Positions 44,091 through 58,400 of a stretch of DNA of 64,000 nucleotides are shown piece by piece. Position numbers and translations under genes: made by a program. The DNA comes from Endomychus coccineus (Eukaryota; Arthropoda; Insecta; Coleoptera; Endomychidae): NCBI GenBank assembly GCA_958510875.1, contig OY294068.1, positions 149,642,388 to 149,706,387 on the forward strand, written 5' to 3'. Position 1 is the first letter of the stretch; each line of letters begins with the position of its first letter. The notes under the pieces are model-generated. The model was given only the letters and a program-made list of their open reading frames with translations. It searched no databases and had not been told where the DNA came from.

Positions 44091-46976
44091 CAGTGGCGGC
44101 TCGTGAACTTTTTAAGAGAGGAGGCTGGACATAAAACGTTTTTTTTTAATATACTCTACTCAGCCAATTAATTTAACTTTTGCACAGCGACCGTACCAGC
44201 TACTTCAGTGACAAAATTAATTGTTGCCCAGCAAGAACCAACGTGGAGGTGTAGAGTTTCTCTTGGCAAACATTTTTTTTGTTCGTTTTTTGTTTTTTAT
44301 TTTTTTTTGGATTTTCGATATTTTTTCTTTTTTTTGGAATTTTTCATATTTTGTTTTTTTTTATTAATTTTATTAACTTTTTTTATATATTAACGGAATT
44401 CTACGGTCTTTAGTTTGCGAAAAATGATCAATAATATTATCATAAAATGTATCATTTTGTTTTTAGTGTTTTACTAAATCTTTTTCAATAGATATCAAAC
44501 TAACATTGTATAAACGATTTTGGTCCATTGTATTTCGCATGTAAGTTTTAATTCGTTTGAGAGTAGAAAATGATCTCTCCACCGATGCCGACGTGACAGG
44601 AATGGTGACTGTCAAACAAAGTAGTTTATAAAACTGAGGTAAAACTTGTTGCAAATCATTGTCTATCATATATTTTATCATATCGGATATCGGCGTGACT
44701 GTCGTACTGGCCTAAAATATCTTTATCCGAGTATATAACGCATAATTCATTGTGCAGTGTTATTTTATCAAAAAATTTATATTTGAGAACTAAGTTATCT
44801 AAAAGTGTATTGGGAAACTCTTTTGAAAAAGATTCGAAAAATCTTCTATTCGTCAAGTCGAAAAACTTCAATTCATGTAAATCGGAAAATCGAATCTCAA
44901 TTTGACCTTTAATGGTATCTAAAATTTCATAAAAAAGGTGTTTATAATGTAGTTTCTTGTCTACCAAATTATATGTTTTCCTCCTTTTCGCGGGAGGAGC
45001 CTCATCAGTTGAAAAATTTTGAAATAAAATATTAAAATGAAATTCTGTATTACGGAAACTTGAAATTTTATCAATGAGATGTTTCAAACGATCTCTTGAA
45101 TAAATTATATCAGTGAATTTATGTTGTAAAATTTGAAAAATAAGATCAGTTTGTTCAAATATTAATTTAAAAGTATCAAGAAAAAACAAAAATTCTTCAT
45201 TTTCTAAATAAGATTTTAAACCAACAGCAGCATTTAATCAAACCTGATCTGTCGAAAAGTCATCACTGTTTAATATAAAATAAAATGTTTCAATTAATTT
45301 GTCTTTATTTTTGTGAATGGTAAACACTGCACGTGATGTAAAATTCCATCGAGTTGGAGCATTACAGGGAATTCTGTTTCCTACTATGTTATTCAAAATT
45401 TCAGTTCGTTTGGTGGATTTGCTAAAAAAATTTGAAAATGACGATAAGTTGAAAAAAAAAATTCTAACTTCCTTAATGGAATTACATGCATTACTTAAAA
45501 CCAAATTCATGTTGTGAGCGTAACAATGGGTGAAAATAGCCTGAGGCGAAACTGATTTTATTTTTGTTTGAAGACCGTTTAAATGTCCCGCCATTACAGA
45601 TGCGCCGTCGTAGGTTTGAGCTATTAATTTATTCGCAAAGTCAAATCGTTGAAATGTTTCCATTAAGAAATTAAATAAATTGATCGCTGTTCTTCCCGAA
45701 CTAACATCGTAAAACCCTAAAAATCTTTCCACTAGTTGTCCATTTTTTACAAATCTAAAAATTATTGATAATTGTGATTTACACGTTATATCAGTTGTTT
45801 CGTCAACCTGCCACGAAAAAAAAGGGACATTAAATAATTCATCCTCTATGTGATTTCGGAGGACATAATTTATTGAATCAAGAATTTCGTTTTGTACTGA
45901 TTACTGACGCGTTAGTCATAAAATCGCGAAGCTTACTGTCGTATTTACAAAACAAATCTAACAATTCCCTAAAATTACCTTTATTAACTGAATTTTCAGT
46001 TTCATCATGCCCTCTAAAAGCCAAATCTTGAAATGATAAATACAATAAGAAATCAATGATTTTTTTTAAAACTTCGTGGTTTTCTTTAACTGTATTATTA
46101 TGATTTTCGATTTCGCGTGTTCGTGTAGAATCAATCGCATTAACAATATTCTGTTTACCGGTTAATTTAAACTTAATACACGATGTAATATGTTCCTGCG
46201 ATTTCTCATGTCTTTCTAGGCCACGAGCTAAATTTTTCAAATCATTATAACCCAAGTGCCCCCAACATGAAGTTGTATCTGATGTGAATAGCAAGCAATA
46301 CCAGCAATATAATTTATTGTGTACATCAGATCCCGTTAACCATACATATTTTTTATAATTATCAGTATTAAACGATCGATTTTGATACTTCCTCGCCATC
46401 ACTAATCCTTTCAAATCTGGTAAAGGCCGTTTGTTTTTGAAGAACACTTTTCTATCATATGTTAATCCACTAAATGGATTTTCTAAGAACTCTGCAACTA
46501 AGTCACTCATAATTTTAACGTTCACCGATTCCGATTAGATAAATTATAACTTAAAAATTAACTACTTAACCTTACTAGCTTACTACGCCTCGTGGAATAA
46601 AAACAACAACTGAGCTGCCGCATTCTTCTAGCAGCGGGAGGCGGGAGCAAGTAATCGTATTTCATTCGACCGACGAATGGGTACGAAAATCTAGCCTCCC
46701 TACTATGTTGCCATATTCGCTGTTTCACCCCATTGGGCAATTGAATGGTTGGAAAAACGGCAACTGTGTTGACCACACGTATTTAGCGTTTGAGATATAT
46801 AGAGAATCTAGCCTCTGGCCACTGTTGCCAGATTGAAAATAACTACTGAGAACGGGGAATTAATTGTAAAATTTAAAGAATTATCAGAGAAACAGGAAAT
46901 AAAATGGAGAATGATCATTAAGATGAATTGGTGAGGAGGCTGAGCCTCCTTAGCCTCCTTCGAGGAGCCGCCACTG
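44091..46976 (-). mobile_element. hAT transposon with perfect 8-bp target duplication
   Basis: Ends CAGTGGCGGCTCGTGA (44091) and GGAGCCGCCACTG (to 46976) are inverted repeats of the CAGTGGCGG type. TATTATAC flanks both sides exactly (44083-44090 and 46977-46984), the 8-bp duplication expected of hAT. Length 2886 bp. One transposase gene on the minus strand. The flanking duplication has no mismatch, which argues for a fairly recent insertion. Confidence 0.93.
44463..46525 (-). pseudogene. hAT transposase (ZMYM1-like/DUF4371 type), three lesions
   Basis: Order from the N terminus: a TTF-type zinc-finger region (YVWLTGSDVHNKLYCWYCLL, HEKSQEH), the long DUF4371-like catalytic part (VDETTDITCKSQLSIIFRF, FYDVSSGRTAINL, YDGASVMAGHLNGLQ, THCYAHNMNLVLSN, PTRWNFTSRAV) and the hAT dimerisation domain (LPQFYKLLCLTVTIPVTSAS, ERSFSTLKRIKTYMRN). 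Lesions: a frameshift at about 45895-45905 where a 7-base unit ATCAGTA is tandemly repeated, an in-frame TGA at about 45238, and a frameshift at about 44690. Otherwise full length, so it decayed only recently. Confidence 0.88.
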
Positions 46977-47329
46977 TATTATACTACCATTTTCAGACAA
47001 GGGTCGACCTAAGAATTTAGTGTCCAATGATACAATGTGTTTTATAAGATGCATTACATTGTCAAATTTCAACTGCAATTTTTAGGTATTCATTCTTATA
47101 TAAAAAATTCTCGGGAATTAGGTCACATTAACACTCTGTTATAAATGTTCGTCTTAAAGGCGAACGAGAATTTTTTATATAATTCATACTGGGTCAAGAA
47201 TCTTATTATATTGGTATTCATTCTCATAGGTATCGTGGGTTGGCCGCGAAGCTTATAGCTCTGACGCATTGGTTCCATAGGTTCAGACTAGGTTGAACTA
47301 AGCTGGGGTTCCTCATTACACGAAAATTT

Positions 47330-48080
47330 GACGTGTCTAGCTTTCGAAATTCCTGGCACAGTTCCCTTTATGTGAGAATCTAACCATAATTTATAGTGTT
47401 TCACTTTTATTGCACGATTGCCTTCTTTCAGCCATCCATTTGACCTCAGCGAATGCTGTTCAAATACGACATCAAATGTCAGTCTTTTATCACTCAGTGT
47501 TACCAGTTTTCTCTCAATCTTTATTTGTTATACAAAGCTTTAACTCCTACCTGTGTATTGATAGATTTTCTTAATCTGTGCCGTTTAACATCCGTAGGGC
47601 GTACATAACCTTCAAGTTATAAATATTGTTGTGTAGAAGATGATAAAGTGTGATAGACTTCGAAAATTTTGTTTTGTTCTCCCACGCTTTATTTTGATGC
47701 TGATGATAGTATTGAACTTCTTTGGTGCTTTAGAAAACGAGGATTTATTTTTTATGGCTCTTTTCCAGGGATCCTTGTTAATATTTTTCTTCTTGTCATT
47801 CTTTAGCTCTGGTTGTTGTGGTGTATTTGTATTGATTTCATACACCACGTCTTGACGATTGGTGTATATTGCTTTGTGGTGAGGATCCAGAGGTGTCTAT
47901 AATTTGTGAACCATGTTCCATCGTGACCCAGGAACTCGAAGATTTACCTTCCTTTGATTTTTTTCGGTTCTCTTGCTGCTTATTGCTAGAGCAGGGTCAT
48001 CAGCTTCGGAACTATCTTCATTTTCGCTATTCGGTTCATAATCATTGCATGATCCCGAATATCCGACCATCCAGTATCAT
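47330..48080 (-). other. possible decayed coding region, unrecognised
   Basis: Several open minus-strand stretches look protein-like. Near 48040-47930 is an acidic run DYEPNSENEDSSEADDPALA. At 47848-47612 is a Lys-rich frame (KDPWKRAIKNKSSF). At about 47520-47320 is a frame with WLKEGNRAIKVKHYKLWLDS. The D.WKR-type block and the acidic lead-in resemble short regulatory-looking proteins that are multicopy in insect genomes. I cannot name it; frames do not join by clean splice sites. Confidence 0.3.
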
Positions 48081-48099
48081 CTAAAATAAAATCAATTGA

Positions 48100-50330
48100 T
48101 ATACATCGGAATTGCGTTTCCCTAGCGATTCCATTTTCATCGTGTATTCATTTCCTTAACTGCCATTGCTGTTTTTATATACAAATTGGTTTAACAGCGT
48201 AGGTTGGTAAGTAGCTTGTTTAAATAACATGAACTAAGGCACTTGCACTGCATCTGCCAAGTTCGTGACTTAGACACTTTTTACATTGAAAATAAGGTAA
48301 ACTCCCATCGGAGGCAATGTAAACTTGGACACAGGTGTAACTTTCCGCCGAGCGTTGGGTTTTTGTAATAATAAATCTGAACTTAAATTAAATTAGATTT
48401 AATATTCCCAGATAAGTGAATATGTTCGGAATCCTATCTCACTGCTTGTAACACTTGAACTTGTAAGAGTCGGCTGGGTATTATTTCAGGTAGCGTTAAT
48501 ACCTCATCGACCTGTTATATGAATTTTAAAATTGTTTGTTGGAACCTGTTCGGGTATCAGAGATCTTAGTTGATCCGTGTACCCTTAAGGTTCTTTTAAG
48601 AGAGTAAGCTGCCACCACTAGGCGTATATTTCAGCCCACCTAGAAGCTGTTTTTAACTACTTTGATCCCTTGATCTCTTTCAAGGGACCGCCTCGTACAA
48701 TTACTTATACCTATATCTTCATATCTATTCAAGCGTAAATTCTGATGGTCGCATTCGCTGATAGGTGATTAGGAATTACCAGTTAAACTCGTAAATCAAA
48801 TTAAAAAAATAAATATATATTGAATAAAACAAAATTAACAAAAAATTTGATACATTAACCAACGACGAACGATTATAACATTAATCCAAAATTTGGTTGA
48901 AGGAATGATAGCATAGATCTAAAAACGTCTAATTCAGGTTCACCCCAAAATGGGAACCTGTGAAACCGTTATCAATGTCGCTAATTCTACCCCTTTCGCC
49001 AGCGAGCGAGTTCCTGCCAGGATCTCTGGAGAGTTTGAATCAAATGAAAGACTAATTAGCACACACGGAACAGTGATCGGTTTCGCGCTCGATCACGCCG
49101 ATGATTGATAAATAATGTTAAAAAAATTAAATAATTCCTCCCTTTCTGGTAAGCTGGGGTAAACCTAACGACATGATGCTCTATCATTTCCCCTAAGTAA
49201 TCTCCTATAAGCGGAATTTTTATAGACACTCAAAATAGCCTGAATGGCAGGAAAAAATTATATTATCAAATAAAACAGTGGCGGGCGGAACATGATCTGA
49301 ATGGTAAATAACCACATTATATTATATTGCCGATTCCGAGGTTGAAGTCAAAATGCACTTACCCTGCTGGTCTAATAACACCATTTCATCTCGAACCCCT
49401 TGTAGAAATAACGCACAAAGGATTTAAACACTCGATTTCTACATCGGATTAAATTTAGTATGATAGAAAACTGTCACAAAATGATTTTTAAATAAGGGAA
49501 CAAACACTTTACGCGTGACGTGGAAGACGCGTACAAGTCCAGTGCTGCTTTTAGCCCCCAGGGATGCATAACCCTTGTTGCAATGAACACAAATTGATGA
49601 ATTAATTTAATCTCTATAAATTTCTGGAGTTTAGTTTGTCTAAATCTTGACAACATGGTATTAATTGATTAGATTCAATGCATCCCTGTGGACATAAAGC
49701 AAGCTGACTTACCGAACAAGTAGGTAGTTAAGAACTATCAGAAAGTGGTTGAGAACTGCCTTTTTTCCTCAAAGTGATTAGTTTTTATGAAATCATTGAA
49801 GCGGGGGCCCACCCCACGCTCAATCTTAGAAAATATGTTCAATTTCGAATTCTGGGATCAGAACACGTCCATGAAATATAACAACAGCCAATAGGAATCT
49901 AACTAGGCGAAAGAATTGCTCTGTTCAACTCCACGTAAACTTTTCCTGACTCAGGGAAAAAAGTACCATTGACCTCTTGACGTGCTTACGTTTGTAAAAC
50001 ATGGTTCTTGGCTGACCGGCCAATGATACAGGAAAGAGGACTCAGATTACCGTCGCTAGGTCTGTCTGGTATATCGTGTTCAAGATATAATAATTTATAA
50101 AATTTTCAATTTGAATTTAAATCAATATTATTCAAAGGCCCCAAAACAAGAAGTAATAATCCGTCGGATTATTACACAGGAACATATTTCCGCCTATCTG
50201 CATATCCCACCTGACACCTTTTAAAAAATACCACTAGGTAGCGGTACAAGATACATTTCCATAAAAAATATGACATATTCACTTTTTGCATTGACACCTT
50301 CAATTCAGCTTGAATTTAATAATGAGTTTT
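48100..50330. other. intergenic, nothing assigned
   Basis: No long frame. Two good splice-donor-like sites exist on the minus strand (CAG/GTAAGT near 49360 and TCG/GTAAGT near 49710), so an unspliced or noncoding transcript is possible, but nothing else supports one. Confidence 0.35.
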
Positions 50331-50539
50331 AAATTGGTTGCGCATGCGCTCATTCATAGGATTGACCGTTCCTAAAGTTCGCGGGCATGGAATCCAGATT
50401 TCAATAACATATTCGTGATCAGGGACCCAAAAAAGCCGGATATGTCAAATTAAATCTCTTTTCCAAGACTTTATAGGCCATGTGGTTGATGTCTGCGCTA
50501 TATAATTCTAGTGACCTTATCAAAAATGACATGATGAAC

Positions 50540-52000
50540 TTCAACCATATATTTTTCTTTTGCAGTTCTGTTGCAGAAACCGTAATGTTCTATTTGTCGT
50601 ACTAATATATCATGGTCAACACAAGAGAAAGCCTTGGAAAGATCGATTCCTTTTATTGAATGCCATTCGGCCATGTGATAAGCTTTGATCTTATATGTTC
50701 TGGTCTCCAGACATCAGTTACCGCGCCAACTACGGTATGTTGTTTGTTTTGAAGCGACGGCCCTAGAAAAGATTTTATTGAACCATCGTTCACCAGATGA
50801 CGGGGATTTGTTTGAAAGTTTCCATTCCTAGCCTGATAATATTCAAGATCTCTGGGACATTGCATTAGGTCATTAGATTCAAAACATACGTTTCTCCAAG
50901 GAAACTCGGAGAAAACTATACGAAGACCGAATTGTAATGCCAAACTGTGTGTGGAGGTGTTGGATTGATTGCTATAGGGACAGGTGGTAGTGATGAATTT
51001 CCCAATGGTGCATGTACCTTTACTTCATAGGGATCTGGATTGTTAGTGAGGTATAAGTAAGCGTATTGGCATAATGATACTTATTATCAGGGATCCGTCT
51101 TGATTCATTAATTAACAGCTCGAGACCATAGGTAATGGCGAATCTTGTCGACCTGCGTCATCCGTCTTGCTTGAGAACTTGAACCAAGTGAAGTTGTGAA
51201 CGTTGATGATAATTTCCGCTGCTGGATAGTTCTGCTCAATGAGGTCACGTTTCAGAGTTCACGATGAGCTGGTTCAGTTGGTGATGAATAAAGACAACAG
51301 AAAAATTTAGTGTTGTGATTATCAAGCTTGAACCACAGTACATCGATTCTAATTCTCCTCTCGGTGGCATGAGAGATCATTTCTGGAATAGTGACAAATA
51401 CCTCCTTTGAATCTGAAACGAGTGTGGAGCTCGTAGTCAAGGCAGAGCATATAGGTCGAATTGGTGGATGGATTGACCTGTGTCTCAGTTAAGACCAGTA
51501 TGTCTGGTTTGTCTGCCTGCAGGTGGTAATGAACCTCTTTTATGTTTTTTCTAAGACTTCGGATATTATGGGATTGCCCATTTCACAGCATCTTTGTCGA
51601 GGTGGTGGTGTTACACCGGGCGATGAGGAAAACATCTACCATCTATGGTTATCCTTTTAGTCGTTTACAAAACTGATAAACCTTCCATATAATACTTTCT
51701 CAAAAATGTTACATTAGAGATTATAGCAATTGGCTGATAATTGCTTACGTCTTCTGGAAAACCTTTTTCAAATACTGACTTAACTTTAGGAATCTATCAG
51801 CGAATATGCCATTAGTAAAGCTTAAATTAATAATACGACTTGTAGGAATAGCTATAACATGTGCCAATTTTTATAATTATTGTAGGTATTTCACCATTCT
51901 CATCATCCCCATCAGGTGATATATTTTCAAGAGACATTATTTGACTATAAATTTCACATTTAACAGTTAGTTAAAGATTGTGCAAATTTACATTATGCGT
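50540..52000 (-). mobile_element. LINE remnants (endonuclease and RT pieces)
   Basis: Minus strand. FEKGFPEDVSNYQPIAIISN (about 51790-51720) is an RT N-terminal block. HNIRSLRKNIKEVHYHLQAD and PDILVLTETQ (about 51590-51490), then YELHTRFRFKGGICHYSR, are the apurinic-type endonuclease start. GIDLSKAFSCVDHDILVRQI EHYG-type RT motif A is at about 50660-50580. The order (RT piece, endonuclease, RT) shows at least two elements. All decayed. Confidence 0.75.
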
Positions 52001-52482
52001 ATCTATAATATCAATGATATTGGTTTAATTCGTATCAATACTTGGATTTAGAAAGACGTTATTAACAAAATTTAGGCACTCATAAAATAGACTATGACGT
52101 TACATCGATGACGAAATATGCGTGTGATATATATTTCTAAACCGAAAAAAACGGTTTTCATTATAATGATAACAGTTTCTGTGAACTATAGTGCAATTAA
52201 ATACTATATTTCGATTTGATAAAGTTAAGATGGATTTCAAAAATACCACTTGAATTGTTTTCACCCCTTCAGATCGATTCAGAAAGACTCAAATTATTTC
52301 CGCGAATATACGAACAATTTTTTTAGACCGTATAGTGAGTTAAGTAATAATACACAACCACCAAAATATAAGACAATAATATAAAAAGAATTTTACTTGA
52401 TTACAAGTTTTATTACTTACGATTTAAATATATGAAATATAATATCACTCTATAACACAATTATTTTACACATTCTCTGTTT

Positions 52483-55400
52483 TTAATATTCCTTTGCGAA
52501 CGCTATTTGTAATAAAGGTATGACTGCAATAGAAGATAAGTCGGCTAGGACTGCTTCGATGTTTTGTAGTGTTGTCACTTTATATAGGTTATCTTTACGG
52601 AAAATCAATATAACGACTGCCAACATCGGGATTATTTCGACAGAATCGTAAGCCAAAATCAAATCCCACAAAGTCAGTAACTGTTCAGGAGCTAAGTGAC
52701 CGCTAAACGCTCGCATGATCCATTTTATAACTATTCGCAATCTGGAATAAAAATAAAAATTAGTTTTGGTTTTCAGCATGTTGCAGAATGAAAGGTATTT
52801 CTGCCATTTTCTTAAGAAGAATGGAAAAACACTGGGTAAGTAGAATATTTTAGGCATGGCACAAAGCAGTGACGAAATGTAATTTGATTTGTTGTGGCCA
52901 TCATTGGATGATACTTCGAAACCGCACTGCTGTATTCTTCAAATCCATAGAAAATAGTGTATAACATCACTATGCAGGCAAAATATACTTGGCTACAAAA
53001 TATAATTTGACAACTAAGTTAAATTTTTTCATCAATGATCACAAATTATTATTCCTATTTGTGTTCAACTGATACATTTTAAAACACAGTGGCTATTTTA
53101 TCATCATTATTTTCTCTTTTTAGTGTGAAAAAATCCAAATAATCGAGATAAAGACCATTTATCATCACTAATTTTATAACTCAAATGTAAGTTTTTCTAG
53201 AAAACGAACGTTTAAGTAATATGAAATAAAGCTGTTGTCATAATTCAATTAAATAATGAGTATAGTTTATTGAGACAAATTTTACCAATATAAAAACTAA
53301 ATAACTTTACTAATTAAATATAGTATAATATTAAATGAACATTATAAATTTGATAGTTAGCATATTCGAAAAACTGAAATAAAATGAAAATTACACAAAT
53401 GCAAAAAAGTTCTTTCAAGAACTTGACAATGCAAATATACAGGGTGTCTCACACTCGATGCGCAGGGTTAATATGAGCGATCAAAAAGTACGAAACAAAA
53501 ATTGTCATATGAACTTCAAATGGGAGAACTTAAGCTCACTTTTGCACTGAAAACATTGCTTTTAGAAAGTTCGGAAAAACCGGATATGACGTCATAAAAA
53601 ATTTTTTGTCAGAAGCTTACAAACTCCATGAAAAATAATTGATAGTTCGAATGGTGAAGCTTTCTAAATTGTTATTATTCGACAAAATATTTAATAATAA
53701 AATATGGAACAATATCCATTATGGTAGTATATGTAAGTAAGGAAAAAAATCAAACAAAACAAAAATAATGTAAGTTATTTTCGATATGACCACCTCCTTC
53801 TGCTAGATATAAATCTAATCGGCGCATGGCTTGTAATTGAGTAGCCCTTTCTTAAAATATCAGGGGTAACTTTTTGGCACGCAAAACTTTTTTTCTTTCA
53901 AATGATTAACATTTTGTTAATAGTAAACTTTGTTTTTGAGGAGAACATCTTATGGAACCGTTTATCTTCACAGATCTATGAAAAATTCTTTGGAACTTAT
54001 TGCAAAATTGAAAGATTTCAAACTTGAACCTGCTGATATTCCTATTTCATTTGATGTTGTTTTATTTGATGTTGTTTCATTTGATGTTGTTTCATTATTC
54101 ACAAATACTCCAATTCCTGAGTCGACAAACATTCTGAAGAAATGGCTTTCAAATATTGATAACCCCGATGGAAACAGAATACGTGTTTTAGAAGTTATTT
54201 AACTTTTAACAAAAATTACTATAAACAAACAAGTGGATGTGCAATGGGTAATCCACCCTCTCCTTTTTTGGCCAATATTCTTCTGAGCGAACTTGAAACT
54301 TTCTTAAAATCAAAATTGAATCAGTTTCCAAAAGTTTGGTATAGATATGTTGACGATATTTTCGGGATTACAAGTGAAGGCTTTGATTCACATGGATTTT
54401 TGAACGCGCTTAGTTGCCAATTTGATTCACTGAAATTCACCAGATAATCACCTTCCTTTCCTTGATATTAACATTATAAATGATGGTAATCACTTGGATT
54501 TCGACAAATACAGAAAACCAACTCAAACAAATAGGTATACCCCGGCAGATTCAGCTACACCATTTAGATATAAAATAGCTCCATTAATTGTCTTGTTCAT
54601 ATACAGTACCTTTGAGCTAGCGAAAGTATAACAACAAAATTGAAAAACTTTAGCAAATAGCGATGAACAATGGTTACAACAAATCTTTGATCAATAATTT
54701 AATTTCTGAACATAAAAGGAAATTGGTACGTAGCCAACTAACCAAATTTGAACCATTATCATAAACTACTTCATTGAAAAGTTTCACTTATCATCATTCA
54801 GTAATTAATAATAATAAAATAAATTTCTTAATTTGTTTTCTAAATTTTCAATACAACCAGCTTATAGATGTAAGAACAAGTTAAAAAAACGTTTTGGCAA
54901 ACACCTTTGGTAAAGTTTGTGACTTCGACAAATCCGGAATTTACAAAATCGATTGTGATACGTGTTCAAAATGCTATGTGGATCAAACTAAAAGAAATAT
55001 TTTAACTCGTTCTAAGGAACATTTTGACCATATATAGAAAAATAATGGTGAAAAATCAGCGTTAACCGAACATATTTTGAATACAAGTCACACCATTTCT
55101 CAAGAAAGCTTATCACTTTTAAAACACAGTACAGACAAATATCTCCAGCTGAGGGTAACCCAATGTTTCCATTATCATGCCCAAATGGAATTTAAACAGG
55201 TACATTTTGATTTATAATTTAGTTTACTCTAATGATGTCTACTTGGTAGCTGAAAGGTCCTCAGTACTTAAATAGTATTTTTAGTGGTTAATGGTGATTT
55301 GTCTTATTTATAGTGTTATAGTGTATCCACAGTATGAACTCTTTTATAGTTTATCCAATAAAGTATGTATGTTTCTGGGAAAATATTTTGTATGACGTCA

Positions 55401-58400
55401 TATCCGTTTTTTTGAACTTTTCGAAAGCAATGTTTGCACCGTAAAACTGAGCTTAGGTTGTCCCATTTGAAGCCCATATGACAATTTTTGATTTGTACTT
55501 TTTGATCGCTCATAGTAACCCTGGGGCATCGAGTATGACACACCCTGTATAATTCGAACAAACAGATTGTTGAATTAGTTACAGTTACTTAAATACACAA
55601 GTGTACAGTACAAAAATGAAATACATAAAGTAATCTAGGAACTAAATTAATGTTTGCTTATTTTCACCCGACAGGACACTAATTAAAAACACTTCAATTA
55701 TATAATAGGAATAAGAAGAAAAAATCAAAAATATACCATCACCAAGTAAAAGTGAACATGAATTTGAAATTTAAAATAGTGAGCCATTTTGTATAAATCA
55801 TTCAATGAATCAAGAATGATATAAATAGTTTCAATTACCAATAAACTCAATATACAAGGTGTTCCATCTCAGACGAGCCACCCCGTATATTTCTTATCCC
55901 ATAGTGAGTGGAAAAATCTCCCGAAACACGTCGAATGATTTTGTTTGGGGGACATCTTTTGACGTATATTTGAGGCTTGAACGAGCAACCCCCTAATAGG
56001 GGGCGCTTCAACCCCTCAAAATTGAATGGGGGAGAGGGGTTGAGTGATACTTTACAACGGTGTACGAAAAATGTAAATTTGATGAACCGTTTTCGTCAAA
56101 AATTAATTTTGTTGCTCGAATGCGCCACCTTGAATATTTTAGTTATTTGTACAATGTACAAGCTCATTTTTATTAAGCCATTTTTACAAACTTAAACAAT
56201 CTTCAAAAAATCACATTCGTAAAAAAATTGTATTGTGTTGTCATGCTTACAATGAAAAAAATTTAATCTGCGTGTTTAAATCAAATGTTCAAATTGTCCT
56301 CCATTGACTTCCATACAATAATACATTCTCTCAAACTAATAAATAAAAAAACAGCAAAACGTTTCCTTATGTTGCCTTCATTTTTTGTTCTTAGAAGGTG
56401 TTTATCTCTTTTTAACGTTTCTTCGATCATTTCATGATTTTAATCAATCTGTTGAGTTACTACTTTGCTGATTCGTATAAGTACTATATGAGGTATCACT
56501 GTGGAATGTAACATTACATAATTGATTTAATTTAAACTATCAGTATTATCACCCTTTTTCCACTACAAACAAAGACGACAATTGAACTGGAAACTTACAC
56601 CTGCATCAAGTCAGATGACCCTAAGAAGTCATTCATCGAAGTTGGGGAAGTGCTTCAGATAAGTAACAATTTAAAGTTGAAAAAGGGTGATAGTGTAAAC
56701 TAAATTAAATTTATATAGTACTTAAAAATGTATAACTGTAATGGAAGTGATATAAATAGGTAATTATCCTCAAACAACTGATAATTATTTGAAAACATTC
56801 AAAATAATTTTTAGATTTTCTATAATCCAATTTGTAATATTAGCTTTGGAAAGATTTATATTAGAATTATTCCTTATGCATTTAGTATTATAGGGATGAA
56901 ATAATCATGACATCTGTCCTATTGCTTTTAAATTTAATTTTTCCGTAACCATGTTCTTATTTCAAAGATATCAGATACATAATGTTATCACTAAATTCGA
57001 GTTTGTTTGAGTAGATATTTTTCTTTTGGCCACCTAGTGAAACATCCTTGAAAAATGCCCTGCTACCCAGTCTAATATACCATTCTGAATAATGCATTGT
57101 ATAAGGAAGAAATTGACATAAATTTAATGAACCTATTAATTATTATTAATACTCACGGATGGATGTGACACTTCTTGAAATGATGCCATAAATTGGGTTC
57201 AAAGCATTGGAGCATTCGTTCGAATAGTAAACATAGTGATACAACGCCTTGAGGATGTCCACATACCCTATGCAGCCGATGCCAGTATCTCAGATAAAAT
57301 GCTCGAAACGTGAAATACAACTCTATGGGATCCTCGTACAGGTAACAAAATGGTGCAGCTGAAAGTTGAAAAGTATTATTGGTTTGCCTTAAAGTGAGAA
57401 CATCTTTAGGATGTCAAATTTCTCGGCAGTAAAATCGTGGGTGTGGAAACAAGCTGACAAAATTATTCAAATTTGCGATGTTTTTGGTTTTTAATAATTC
57501 TTTTTAGTGGTAGTCTTTAGAAGCAATAACTATGTAATTGACACAAATAATTATTGTGGCATATATATGAAAACATGAAGCAGAGTATAGAAGCAATAGC
57601 TATGTAAGTGACACAAATAATATTATTGTGGCATATATATGAAAATATGAAGCAGAATATCAATCGTTCGAAACCACAAATAAGTTGTAAAAAAATATTT
57701 AGAATCCAAATGAGTAAAATCACTAAGATTAGTGTTGCTTTGAAGCAATTGAAAACCAGCGATACAAGAGATCCCTCCATGAAAAAGTGACAGTTTTTAT
57801 TACATAAAAACAAATAACATAGAATAATGTTTTTCTGTAGACTGTCTTATGTGGACATAGTCACGAATAGTTCGGGACAATAGAGATCGCCTTGCAGAAG
57901 AATGTGAGTCGAGTTCATATTATCTCAATATCTGTCGAGCGGTAAACATCTGATCTACAATATATCCTGATACGCGACTATTACGTCTCCCTTGCCACCC
58001 TGGCTAACTCTGATGTTTAGCACAGTATACACTTCTCTTATCTTCGGTTATTTCTGCGTTGGTGGCTGGTATTATATGTACAAGTACTGGAGGAGGAGGA
58101 GCGTATTAGTGGTCATGCCATTTCGACCAATCAGACCTGTTACGGTGTTCATTTAATGTTTCCGTGTCACGGTTTCTATCATAATTGTGATATGCAACAA
58201 AAGCTGTAATGCTTTATTGAGCAGCAGCAAGACATATTGTTATTAGAAATCATCGGTAATTTGAAAATGTATGTATGTTATAAAATCTGCCCAAAAACCA
58301 TAATAATAATTGCTAAACCAAGAAATGTTATTTGTCAATTAAGTTGCCATTCTGAGTAGACCTGCATGAAAAAAAACTACGTGGTATGTCTCGAATAATT

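Noticed and set aside
47640..47855. Hydrophobic plus-strand frame (71 codons) suggesting a membrane protein
   Set aside because: It is the reverse of a Lys/Asn-rich minus-strand frame; the hydrophobic look comes from T-rich complement.
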